Of a DNA stretch of 47,058 nucleotides, positions 34,115 to 41,969 are shown piece by piece. The first letter of the stretch is position 1; the number at the start of each line of letters is the position of its first letter. The notes under the pieces were generated by a model, which was given only the letters and a program-made list of their open reading frames with translations, made no database searches and was not told where the DNA came from. Location: contig CANQWD010000020.1 of the NCBI GenBank assembly GCA_947627465.1, positions 1 to 47,058 of the forward strand, given 5' to 3'. The translations under genes were made by a program, and so were the position numbers. Source of the stretch: an uncultured Clostridia bacterium (GTDB lineage: Bacteria > Bacillota > Clostridia > Oscillospirales > Ruminococcaceae).

Positions 34115-35400
34115 TGCTTTTCCTCCTCATATTTTCTTACCTTTTCAATAAGGTCACGGTTATAGCGCTTCCATTCGTTGTCAAAGCGCGTCAGGAATGT
34201 TTCACGGGCGTTTTCGCTGTTGTCCATAAGATATGTCTGGATTATCGCGTCAACGCTCATTTCGCTTGGATAGTGATGATCGTGGAAGTCGGACATTCTG
34301 TCGTTTTCGATATAGTCCTTCATTCCGTCAAGCATTGATGGGAGGGTAAAATCACCGTTTTTACAAGGCACTGCGTTCTGATCGTCAAGGTATATCTGAA
34401 TTGTTTCGTCCTCGTACAGGAATTTCAGCACCTCGTATGCCGCCTCTTTGTTTTTGCAGCCTTTCATTATCGAAAATTGAAGATCGACACCCGAATTTAA
34501 AACGTTGTCGCTTTCATTTTCATTAGCGGGGAAAGGGAATGAATCTATATTGATATCGGGATTTGTCTGTATTATTTGCGGTACAGCATAGCTGCCGATC
34601 GGATACATCGCCGATTCACCCCTTGCGAATGCGGTACACGCGTCGTTATAGCTGTACGCATACGGGTTAGGCTCGGCATATTCAAGCAGAGCTTTGATTT
34701 TTTCCGCCACCTCTGAGTATTCCACTGAGAATGTTGTGTTTCCGGCATTGACCTGTGCGCAGGTGTCGGAGGGCGACAATCCAACCGCCAGAGCGTTCCA
34801 CGGAGCAAGGGTGGTCCATGTGTCCTTATATCCGAAATAAAGGGGATAGATATTGGTGTCCTCCTGTATTTTCTCACACAGCTCGGTAAACTCGCTCCAT
34901 GTATGAGGTATCTCCAAGTCGTATTTGTCAAATATGTCCTTGTTGTACAGAATACCCGCACAGTTGGCGGCATAAGGCAGCGCATAAATACCGTCCTGCG
35001 GGATAAATTCAAGGTCTTTTTCTATCTGCATATACGAGGACTTGATCTCGGGAAGAAGTTCAAAATCGGATAAATCCTCAAATAATCCTGCGTCAAGGAA
35101 GTTTGAGTAGTTTATATCGCCGCCGATTCCGACAATATCGGGATAATCTTCCTTGATAAGCCGCGTTTTGAGAACCGTCATTGCTTCATTCGGCGATTCA
35201 ATCGTCAAATGAATATCATCATGGGTTTCGTTAAACCGCTGTTCCATTTTCTCGAATGCCGCAACAGCCTCGGGCTTATATTGCAGCATACGAATTTCGA
35301 TCTTTCCACTGCCGTCTGCATTTTTCGAGCATCCGGACAACAGCATCACCGGCAGAGAGAGCGCTGCAAGCGCTGCCGATAGAAAAACTCGCTTTTTCAT
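34111..35400 (-). CDS. msmE: extracellular sugar-binding lipoprotein (MsmE-like)
   Basis: A 429-residue solute-binding protein. The N terminus MKKRVFLSAALAALSLPVM leads to the lipobox LLSGC, so Cys24 should be lipidated and anchor the protein outside the membrane. The remaining sequence is a two-lobed family 1 binding protein with the SEF..LCEKIQ and FARGESAMYPIGSYA patterns. AAGGAGG precedes the ATG. It is the first gene of the operon, transcribed from a TTTACA-17-TATAAT promoter divergent from the AraC regulator. Raffinose-type sugars are its probable ligands, by operon context. Confidence 0.93.
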   Translation of the reverse strand: MKKRVFLSAALAALSLPVMLLSGCSKNADGSGKIEIRMLQYKPEAVAAFEKMEQRFNETHDDIHLTIESPNEAMTVLKTRLIKEDYPDIVGIGGDINYSNFLDAGLFEDLSDFELLPEIKSSYMQIEKDLEFIPQDGIYALPYAANCAGILYNKDIFDKYDLEIPHTWSEFTELCEKIQEDTNIYPLYFGYKDTWTTLAPWNALAVGLSPSDTCAQVNAGNTTFSVEYSEVAEKIKALLEYAEPNPYAYSYNDACTAFARGESAMYPIGSYAVPQIIQTNPDINIDSFPFPANENESDNVLNSGVDLQFSIMKGCKNKEAAYEVLKFLYEDETIQIYLDDQNAVPCKNGDFTLPSMLDGMKDYIENDRMSDFHDHHYPSEMSVDAIIQTYLMDNSENARETFLTRFDNEWKRYNRDLIEKVRKYEEEKQ

Positions 35401-35443
35401 ATATTCTGCCTCCTTATATGTTTGGATTGGATTTTGTGATTTT

Positions 35444-35563
35444 ATTATAACATATCTTAATGCTACTGTAAATAGCCACTTTCAACTTGTTTTATGCCAA
35501 AATGCCATATAAACCGTTATGCTTGAAAATCACCTTGCATTTTGGCATATTTTATGCTATAAT
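35444..35563. promoter_or_regulatory. divergent promoters of the raffinose operon and its AraC regulator
   Basis: Toward msmE (minus) TTTACA (35467-35472) and TATAAT (35444-35449) are 17 bp apart. Toward the regulator (plus) TTGCAT (35535-35540) and TATAAT (35558-35563) are also 17 bp apart. Between them ATGCCAAAATGCCAT (35494-35508) and, inverted, ATTTTGGCAT (35539-35548) repeat the core TGCCAAAAT. These are probable AraC-family sites; the second covers the regulator's own promoter. Confidence 0.75.
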
Positions 35564-35621
35564 GTAATTGTTGACAACTGTCGTCGGTGGCAGATACAGA
35601 ATTATCAAGGAGAGAACAGAA

Positions 35622-36473
35622 ATGCAGGATCTGATTTTTTCGATTTTCCCGACAGAAAATTTTGTTGACCTCGGGTTGTTCCAATTTGGACGAGAAAAAT
35701 GCGCGCCATCACATTCGTTTGGTCCGGCAAAAAGAAACCACTATCTTTTTCATTATGTTATCTCGGGCATGGGTGTGCTTATGGCTGATGACAGTAATGG
35801 TGAGACGAAAACCTACCGAGTAAAAAGCAGAGAGGGCTTTCTTATTCTGCCGGATCAGACCACTACCTATATCGCCGATAATGATATGCCGTGGGAGTAC
35901 TGTTGGATTGAGTTCGATGGACTAAGGGCTAAAGGGATACTTGAATCGGCGGGACTCGGTGCGGACTCTCCGATATATCATGCTCGCCACAACGATCTGC
36001 GAGAGGATATGCTAAAGGAGATGCTCTATATTTCCGAGAACTCATCGCTACCGCCGATACATCTTATTGGTCATCTGTATCTGTTTTTAGATTATCTTAT
36101 GCGGTCATCGGCGTCGCAGATGCTCCGAAGCGGCAGCAAACTGCGGGATTTTTACATTCATGAGGCACTGGAATATATTGAACACAATTTTCAAAACGAC
36201 ATTTCTGTTGAAGATATAGCTGCCGTATGCGGACTTAACCGCAGTTACTTCGGAAAAATATTCAAGGAGACCATAGGAAAAACACCGCAGGAATTTCTGC
36301 TGTCATATCGGATGTCAAAAGCTGCCGAGCTTATGAAACTAACGAAGCTATCTATAGGAGATATTGGTGCAGCAGTCGGATACAGCAGTCCTTTGCATTT
36401 TTCAAGGGCTTTTAAAAATACTTACGGACTTTCTCCCAGAGAATGGAGAAATATAAATAAGATCAAGCTCTAA
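35622..36473 (+). CDS. msmR: AraC-family regulator of the raffinose operon
   Basis: A 283-residue regulator with an N-terminal cupin-like sugar-sensing domain (about 15-150; NHYLFHYVISGMGVLMAD and GFLILPDQTTTYIAD). The C-terminal pair of helix-turn-helix motifs (about 185-280) includes VEDIAAVCGLNRSYFGKIFK and IGDIGAAVGYSSPLHFSRAF, closing with YGLSPREWR. The ATG at 35622 follows AAGGAG. A longer frame starting at 35568 would overlap the -10 promoter element and is rejected. It is divergent from msmE and most likely activates it, as MsmR does in streptococci. Confidence 0.92.
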   Translation: MQDLIFSIFPTENFVDLGLFQFGREKCAPSHSFGPAKRNHYLFHYVISGMGVLMADDSNGETKTYRVKSREGFLILPDQTTTYIADNDMPWEYCWIEFDGLRAKGILESAGLGADSPIYHARHNDLREDMLKEMLYISENSSLPPIHLIGHLYLFLDYLMRSSASQMLRSGSKLRDFYIHEALEYIEHNFQNDISVEDIAAVCGLNRSYFGKIFKETIGKTPQEFLLSYRMSKAAELMKLTKLSIGDIGAAVGYSSPLHFSRAFKNTYGLSPREWRNINKIKL

Positions 36474-36578
36474 ACATTGTAATTCGACTATTTTTTGGTG
36501 ATATGATACTTCTGCACGATATAAAGAATATTATAATTGCTAATCCGGTTTTGCACCTACACATTCTATATTTTGCTA

Positions 36579-37946
36579 TTAACCGTTTTGTGATTTTGCT
36601 TTCTTGTCATTTATGCCGTCACAGAATTTGTTCAGGCACACCGTACAGAAAACGACAGACATAACGGCTGCTATAAACCAACTTACGGGCCATGCCGACC
36701 ATATGCCGTTCTGCCGCCAAAACCTTGAGAACACGAACGCCAAAACCACCCGCAATATCAGATCGGTGAATGTTGCCGCCATAAAGAAGCCCATTTTACC
36801 GCTGCCCCTGAGTATCCCATCGCAAATGAGTTTGGAGCACACCACAAAATAAAACGGAGCGACTGTTTTCATAAACGCCCTGCCCGTTTCATAGGCAAGC
36901 TCGCTGCTTCCCTCTTTCATAAACAGCGACAGGAAAAAATCGTTGAACTCAAGGAATACTGTCGAAAACAGAGCCGCGGTTATCAGCGCGAAAACCATTC
37001 CCGATTTCAAACCGCTCTTTACACGCAGAGGCTTATTTGCACCCATATTCTGTGCAGTGAAGCTCGAAACGCCGTTGCCGAGCGTTGTGAATACGGTTAC
37101 AGCGCAAGTGTTCAGCTTTATCGCCGCGGAGTATCCCGCTATGACTGATGAGCCGTAGCCGTTTACCCAATATTGAATGAACATATTACCGACCGAAATA
37201 AAGCTCTGCTGCAAGACGCTCGGTATCGCGACTGCAAGTATCTCTTTCAGTGCGGAAACATTGAAGAACTTGATTTTATCGTCTTTGGCAAACTCCCGCA
37301 TCCTTTTTCCGAGGATTATCAGTGAGCAAACACAGGCAATACCCTGCGCGATAAACGTTGCCCACGCAACTCCGGAAACACTCCAATGGAATACGATAAC
37401 AAAAATCGCGTCAAGGACGATGTTTCCGACAGACGAGGATATAAGCAGCCAAAGTGGAGTTTTACTGTCGCCTAAGCTATTGAATATTCCCGTCGTCACA
37501 TTGTACATAAATAAAAACACAAATCCGCCTGTGTAGATTTTTAAATACAGATCTCCGTCCGCAAAAATATTGGCGGGAGTATTTACGAGACGCATCATTT
37601 GAGGGCTGAACATCACACCGAGTACGGTCATCACCGCCGAAAGAGCAAATCCCGAGATCAACGCAGTGGAAATGCAGATTTTCGCCCTTGCGAAATCGCC
37701 GCTGCCGAAGCGCTTGCTTATCGCCACGGAGCAGCCTATCTGACAGCCTATTGCCACAGCCATGAATATCATTGTTATAGGATAGCTTGCCCCGACCGCC
37801 GCAAGAGCGTTTTCTCCTGCAAACTTGCCTGCAATGATGCTATCGGCGATGTTATACATCTGCTGAAAGATCACGCTTATAAACTGCGGGAGAGTGAACA
37901 TAACCAATGTCTTTCCCGGATTTCCAACCGTAAGGTCTTTATTCAT
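36579..37946 (-). CDS. MATE-family efflux protein
   Basis: A 455-residue membrane protein with about 12 helices, in two repeated halves. The first helices show FTLPQFISVIFQQMYNIADS followed by IIAGKFAGENALAAVG, typical of the clostridial NorM/DinF-like group of Na+- or H+-driven multidrug pumps. Of several clustered starts, the ATG before NKDLTVGNPGK has AGAAGG eight bases upstream and is chosen. It has its own promoter and is divergent from a LysR-type gene. Substrate is unknown. Confidence 0.93.
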   Translation of the reverse strand: MNKDLTVGNPGKTLVMFTLPQFISVIFQQMYNIADSIIAGKFAGENALAAVGASYPITMIFMAVAIGCQIGCSVAISKRFGSGDFARAKICISTALISGFALSAVMTVLGVMFSPQMMRLVNTPANIFADGDLYLKIYTGGFVFLFMYNVTTGIFNSLGDSKTPLWLLISSSVGNIVLDAIFVIVFHWSVSGVAWATFIAQGIACVCSLIILGKRMREFAKDDKIKFFNVSALKEILAVAIPSVLQQSFISVGNMFIQYWVNGYGSSVIAGYSAAIKLNTCAVTVFTTLGNGVSSFTAQNMGANKPLRVKSGLKSGMVFALITAALFSTVFLEFNDFFLSLFMKEGSSELAYETGRAFMKTVAPFYFVVCSKLICDGILRGSGKMGFFMAATFTDLILRVVLAFVFSRFWRQNGIWSAWPVSWFIAAVMSVVFCTVCLNKFCDGINDKKAKSQNG

Positions 37947-37970
37947 TTTCATTACCTTCTTTCCTTTACC

Positions 37971-38073
37971 ATTATACTGCATTCTTGGCATACTGTAAAT
38001 AATTGATTTAATATTGCTGCGATATTATTTTTTCATGCCAGCTATTGCGTTTTGATCGAAGATATGTTATAAT
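37971..38073. promoter_or_regulatory. divergent promoters of the MATE and LysR genes
   Basis: Toward the MATE gene (minus) TTTACA (37994-37999) and TATAAT (37971-37976) are 17 bp apart. Toward the LysR gene (plus) TTGCGT (38045-38050) and TATAAT (38068-38073) are 17 bp apart. Between them AATAT-N7-ATATT (about 38009-38025) is a plausible LysR-type site. Confidence 0.72.
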
Positions 38074-38097
38074 GGGAAATAAAGAAGGGTGAATATT

Positions 38098-38979
38098 ATG
38101 ATAAGCTACGAATATTACAAGGTTTTCTACTATTGCTGCCAATTTATGAACTTCACGAAGGCGGCGGAGGCACTTGATACAAGCCAATCCTCGATAAGTC
38201 ACACGATCAATACGCTTGAGTATCAGCTCGGGTGCAGGCTTTTCGTGCGCAGCAACAGGGGGATTGATTTTACCGCCGAGGGAGAACGGTTGTACTATTA
38301 TGTACGCGAGGGCTGCGAGCAATTTATGAGGGGCGAAAACGAGTTGATGAACGGTTTTTTCGCCGATTCGGGAACGGTTTATCTTTCCGCCACCGAAACT
38401 GCGCTGCATTGCTTTTTGTTCAGCATACTCAACAGCTTCCGCGAGAAATTTCCGGGGATAAAATTTATCATTGAGAATTCCTCGTCTTTTGAAGCGCTGA
38501 ACTCCGTAAAATCGGGAAAGTCGGATTACGCGGTGCTGTCATCTCCGATAGATATTCCCAATGATTTCTCCAAAAAGTCGGTATTAAAATTTCGCGACGT
38601 ACTTATAGGCGGCGAAAAATTCAGAGAATTGGCGGGTAAAACACTCTCGTTCCGAAACCTTTTGGAATATCCTTTTATCACACTTTGCAGCGGCACAGCG
38701 ACGCGCTCATTTCTTGACAGGATTTTTAAGGACGAGGGAATTCCTATAAGACCCGATATTGAGGTCGCCACGACCGATATGATGCTGCCTATGGTGCGTA
38801 ATAATATGGGACTCGGCTTCATTCCCGAGCTGATGGTGACTGCCACGGACGGAGTGTATAAAATTAATACTGACAAAAAAATGCCGTTGAGAAACATCAG
38901 CGTTATTTACAGAAATAATATCGTAAAAAGTCCTGCTGCCAAAACCTTTTTCAGCTTTTGTCTTTCGAAATGTGCTTAG
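38098..38979 (+). CDS. LysR-family transcriptional regulator
   Basis: A 293-residue regulator. The N-terminal winged helix reads FMNFTKAAEALDTSQSSISH followed by TINTLEYQLGCRLF. The effector domain (about 88-290) keeps the usual KSGKSDYAVLSSPID and NNMGLGFIPELMV patterns. The ATG at 38098 follows GAAGGGTG; a GTG three codons upstream overlaps that site. The gene is divergent from the MATE pump, so the pump is its likely target. Its stop is TAG. Confidence 0.92.
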   Translation: MISYEYYKVFYYCCQFMNFTKAAEALDTSQSSISHTINTLEYQLGCRLFVRSNRGIDFTAEGERLYYYVREGCEQFMRGENELMNGFFADSGTVYLSATETALHCFLFSILNSFREKFPGIKFIIENSSSFEALNSVKSGKSDYAVLSSPIDIPNDFSKKSVLKFRDVLIGGEKFRELAGKTLSFRNLLEYPFITLCSGTATRSFLDRIFKDEGIPIRPDIEVATTDMMLPMVRNNMGLGFIPELMVTATDGVYKINTDKKMPLRNISVIYRNNIVKSPAAKTFFSFCLSKCA

Positions 38980-39033
38980 TGCGCCAAAACACTCGCTTCG
39001 AAATCCAAGCATTTGGGTTAATGCGAACACAAT

Positions 39034-39702
39034 CTAATTATTCTTTCTTGTTCTGGGCGAACGTTTCTTATCCAAGAAGTCAGCCGTCATATCTTTAAAG
39101 TCATCCTTGAACTCGATTGGCACGGGTTTCGGCGAAAACCTCTCTAAAACCGCCGCCTCAACCTCGCGACTATCGGCGTACTGCACCTTGCGCTCGGATT
39201 TTTCCTCAATGGAGTAGGCGTTTTCAAACTGAATACCCCACTTGAAGAACAGCTTTAAGCGCGTTTTCATCGGGTGACAGCCCGTTTTCATCACGATAAA
39301 GTGACCTTTCGGCATGGATTTCAGCTCGTCGACAGTCATTAGTGGTCGCTCAATCATCTGCAATGACCGCGACGCGCCGTCCTTTCCCGCCGACCGTGAC
39401 ACTGAGCCGCTGAGTACGGTCTGCTTTCCGAGGTTCTGAGACATCGCCTCGGCGGTCTTGGAATTGGGCGCGAACGCTCCGAACAGTGTGCATTGGCAGT
39501 TGTCCACGATGATTTCCGTGCCCTCTTTGCCGTAGGTTTTCTCAAACTGCGCGAGCGACTGTATTATCGCGACTATTGAAACCTTTCGGGAACGCGATGC
39601 GGAGAATATCATTTCCAAGCCATCGACTTTGGGCAGCGTCCCGATCTCATCCATATAAAACATCACACGCTTGTCGAGCTGACCACCTTTCTCGTCTGCT
39701 AG
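39034..39702 (-). pseudogene. virD4: 3' fragment of a VirD4/TraG-type coupling protein
   Basis: About 222 residues match the C-terminal half of VirD4-type conjugal coupling ATPases. These bring DNA to the type IV secretion channel. The Walker B-like RVMFYMDEIGTLPKVDGLEM is followed by SASRSRKVSIVAIIQSLAQF and the conserved GSVSRSAGKDGASRSLQM stretch, then LKSMPKGHFIVMKTG. The Walker A half is missing. Upstream the frame runs into the start of the sigma-like gene: the shared bases GAGGCTAGC mark the junction near 39700. The longer frame starting at 39735 is thus a fusion artefact. It is decayed evidence of a former conjugative element. Confidence 0.85.
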
Positions 39703-39760
39703 CCTCGTCAACCTCAACCTCCGAAACGGTGCCATCTGCGAATGTATACTTAATAATCAT
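39699..39760 (-). pseudogene. truncated copy of the sigma-like gene
   Basis: The first 20 codons (MIIKYTFADGTVSEVEVDEA) match the intact gene at 22264-22689, with the same ribosome site. After GACGAGGCTA the sequence turns into VirD4-coding DNA, so the rest was lost by deletion or recombination. It is preceded by the second leader copy. Confidence 0.85.
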
Positions 39761-40062
39761 TATGTAATCCTCCGATCTTGAAATATGGTTAATGGTTTTT
39801 TAAGATCGAAGGGAGGTGCACGGGAGCGGTAAAACGCTATATAATGACCTTTTACGACATAAAAAAAGCGCATCCGTGGTAATTCGGACGCGCTGCGGTC
39901 GTATCTTTCTGGAAATAAATCGTTTGCTTGTATATTCTGTAATTTCCTTTTATTTTTTGTCGAACGAAAAAATCCCGCAATCCTTTTGAGGACTGCGGGA
40001 TCGGTATTTATATGTATCGCTCTTGTTGACGGAGAGCTTGTCCGTTTATATCGTTTTTGCAC
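39760..40062 (-). CDS. leader reading frame, second copy
   Basis: A 100-codon frame from GTG, homologous to 22727-22990 but longer at the 3' end. Its last codons are read through the ribosome site and its TAA overlaps the ATG of the sigma-like start (TAATG). This is a classic coupling arrangement. Differences between the copies include silent changes (a Pro codon, an Ala codon) and a few replacements. The frame runs through two intrinsic terminators, so it could be a regulatory leader. The encoded basic protein is not recognisable. Confidence 0.42.
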   Translation of the reverse strand: MQKRYKRTSSPSTRAIHINTDPAVLKRIAGFFRSTKNKRKLQNIQANDLFPERYDRSASELPRMRFFYVVKGHYIAFYRSRAPPFDLKKPLTIFQDRRIT

Positions 40063-40242
40063 TATATCCCCTATCCGGGGATATATCAAGAATTGTCGTT
40101 CCCCATAGAAATTAGTCTATGAGGGCATTATATCATAGAATTATGTAGAAACTCTGTAGATTTACAGTAGAAATACAGTAGAAAAACGCAAGTTACGACA
40201 AAAACAGCCGTTCCTTCGATGTGAACGGCTGTTTTCTTATTT
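39768..40242. repeat. direct repeat, right copy
   Basis: Matches 22697-23170 in the same orientation, including both leader terminators (39861-39893 and 39967-40000) and the winged-helix gene terminator (about 40201-40235). A one-base insertion near 39797 accounts for the offset change from 17,071 to 17,072. Confidence 0.9.
40127..40183 (-). promoter_or_regulatory. activator-type promoter with 11-bp repeats, second copy
   Basis: TATAAT at 40127-40132 on the minus strand, with TAGAA-type repeats at 40136, 40146, 40157, 40168 and 40179 (read on the plus strand). The sequence is identical to the first copy at 23055-23111. Confidence 0.75.
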
Positions 40243-40665
40243 GACCGAATCGAACCTGTATCCTACGGATCGAATATTCCTGATCTCAAATTGTGCGTTG
40301 GGTGCGGCTCCGAATATCTTTCGCCGCAGATATCCTATATGACAGGTGACCGCGTTTCTCATGTCCCCGAAAGGCTCCTCGTTCCACACAGCTTGATAAA
40401 GCCGGTCATAGCTCAGGGTTATTCCCTTGTTGAGCGCAAGGACGCATAACAGGGCATATTCCTTTGCCGTTAAGTAGATTGACTTGTGTTCGTAATACAC
40501 CTTTCTAAGGTCGAAATGAATTTCCAATCCGCAGACAAGCAACACAGACTCATCCTTGATACGCAATAATTCATATTCCAAGTTTTGACTCAAAACGGAC
40601 AGTATTCTATCAAAAATCGGAGTGTGATTATCATCGAATTCAATTATCAAAACACGTCCGATAAT
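40237..40665 (-). CDS. OmpR-type winged-helix regulator without receiver domain (copy 2)
   Basis: A 142-residue paralogue of the protein at 23165-23590, about 70% identical by eye. The C-terminal winged helix (YLTAKEYALLCVLALNKGIT, WNEEPFGDMRNAVTCHIGYL, IRNIRSVGYRFDSVK) is intact; the N terminus keeps RVLIIEFDDN but no receiver. ATT at 40663-40665 is the likely start, six bases after AAGGA; TTG at 40650 is the alternative, but it is too far from that ribosome site. It is followed by the same terminator and repeat promoter as copy 1. Its promoter lies near or in the preceding flavodoxin gene. Confidence 0.78.
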   Translation of the reverse strand: MIGRVLIIEFDDNHTPIFDRILSVLSQNLEYELLRIKDESVLLVCGLEIHFDLRKVYYEHKSIYLTAKEYALLCVLALNKGITLSYDRLYQAVWNEEPFGDMRNAVTCHIGYLRRKIFGAAPNAQFEIRNIRSVGYRFDSVK

Positions 40666-40761
40666 ATCACATCCTTCTGCATTTTTATATGTTGCAGCTC
40701 AGCCAAACGCTGACCGAGTGTTTTTAACGCTCCGAAAAGAACAGACAATTCTCTGACAGCT

Positions 40762-41238
40762 TCATTTTTCGGAACACTTCTTAAGAATGAATTCGTAAAA
40801 CTTGATTGCATTTTGAATATCATCGTCGTTGGGACGTCCCTTTGAAATTCCGCCAACAAGCTTAAAGGGTCCAAAGGTATCATATCCCGGACAGGAATAT
40901 GTGCCGAGAATTTTTGAGGATTTTGATTTTGCAATCTGTATTATAGAGTCGGTATAGCATTTTCGTTCGATGCCGCAGGTGTAAATGAAAAACACATTTT
41001 TCCCTTTTGGCAGAAAATCCTCAGCATATTTCAAAACATCCTTGTGAAATTTCTGATAATATATTCCCGAGGCAAATCCTATCAGGTCATAATCGGAAAG
41101 TGTTGTGTGCAAACCGCTTCCCGGGAATAACGCTATATCCGCTTTTATCAGGTCGATATCATAATGTTCGGCAACAGCGTTAAGCAGTTTACGCGTATTC
41201 CCATGATGTTCGGAACAAAATACAATTCCTGTTTTCAT
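40762..41238 (-). CDS. flavodoxin family protein
   Basis: A 158-residue FMN-binding electron carrier. The phosphate-binding loop is CSEHHGNTRKLLNAV (residues about 8-22), and the next strand-loop FASGIYYQKFHKDVLKYAEDF with IYTCGIERK fits the flavodoxin fold. The redox partner is unknown, though the nitroreductase gene 18 bp upstream on the same strand is a natural candidate. GGGGGG lies before the ATG. The two genes interrupt the mobile module and the two-component system. Confidence 0.88.
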   Translation of the reverse strand: MKTGIVFCSEHHGNTRKLLNAVAEHYDIDLIKADIALFPGSGLHTTLSDYDLIGFASGIYYQKFHKDVLKYAEDFLPKGKNVFFIYTCGIERKCYTDSIIQIAKSKSSKILGTYSCPGYDTFGPFKLVGGISKGRPNDDDIQNAIKFYEFILKKCSEK

Positions 41239-41256
41239 ATCTGCAACCCCCCAAAA

Positions 41257-41949
41257 TTATTCGTATGAAATCTCAATTAAGAACTTTTTATCCCTTTGAA
41301 CGGGCTCAACCCTTGTGATCGTTTTTCCGTCATTTTCCAAAGTTGTAACGGCATGTCTTGACGCAATTCCCATGTCAATTTTGTTAAGCTTGTTTTTTAA
41401 GATCATGCGTGCAATTCCTCGCCCCGCTTCTTCGACAATGACCCTGCCCTCCGAAAAGGACAGTCTCCAAGGCTGAGAATTCATTGATGACGGTGCCAGT
41501 CTTACCGCCTCGGCGATATTATTGCTCTCGGAGCATATTTCCGATATCGGCTTACGCTTGAATTCTCCGACCCCCTTTCTGAAAGGGACGTCGGTACCGC
41601 CGAACAGTAACGCAATACAAAAATCATCACGAGAATTATTCGGCTTGGCACTCATAAACCATCCGCTTCCCAAACCGATATTTTGTATATAAAGATCCGC
41701 CTCTTGAAGCACAAAGCCCACATTTGCGTAATCAAATGCGTTATTGCCGCAGTAGCTTAATATTGCAAATGCAGCCCCCTGGCTGCCAGAAATGGCTTGT
41801 GCGGGAACCACCTCAAAATCAGCGTTAAGCCCGTCCATCTGACGAGTACTGTAAAGGTGTTCCGCAATACTGTCTACTGTTTCACTTTCAACCAAATCAG
41901 TATTAAATTTTCGTACCTGCCTTCGTGTAAAAATAACGTCATAAAGCAT
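41257..41949 (-). CDS. nitroreductase-family protein
   Basis: A 230-residue FMN-dependent oxidoreductase of the nitroreductase superfamily. The N terminus IFTRRQVRKFN gives the FMN-phosphate-binding Arg motif, and RLAPSSMNSQPWRLSF in the second half is the conserved flavin site of the longer two-repeat type. An LQEADLYIQNIGLGSGWFM stretch matches the inner helix. AAAGGATA precedes the ATG. It lies 21 bp after the kinase gene and directly before the flavodoxin gene, perhaps a small redox operon co-transcribed with the two-component system. Substrate is unknown. Confidence 0.87.
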   Translation of the reverse strand: MLYDVIFTRRQVRKFNTDLVESETVDSIAEHLYSTRQMDGLNADFEVVPAQAISGSQGAAFAILSYCGNNAFDYANVGFVLQEADLYIQNIGLGSGWFMSAKPNNSRDDFCIALLFGGTDVPFRKGVGEFKRKPISEICSESNNIAEAVRLAPSSMNSQPWRLSFSEGRVIVEEAGRGIARMILKNKLNKIDMGIASRHAVTTLENDGKTITRVEPVQRDKKFLIEISYE

Positions 41950-41969
41950 AATTTTATCCTTTCATAACA

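Noticed and set aside
39703-39735. 5' end of the long VirD4 frame
   Set aside because: These codons come from the sigma-like gene read in another frame, so they are a product of the junction.
40647-40934. Minus-strand frame overlapping the flavodoxin gene
   Set aside because: Most of it is an alternative frame of flavodoxin. The free C-terminal part (VRELSVLFGALKTLGQRLAE) might be a remnant, but it has no start or ribosome site of its own.
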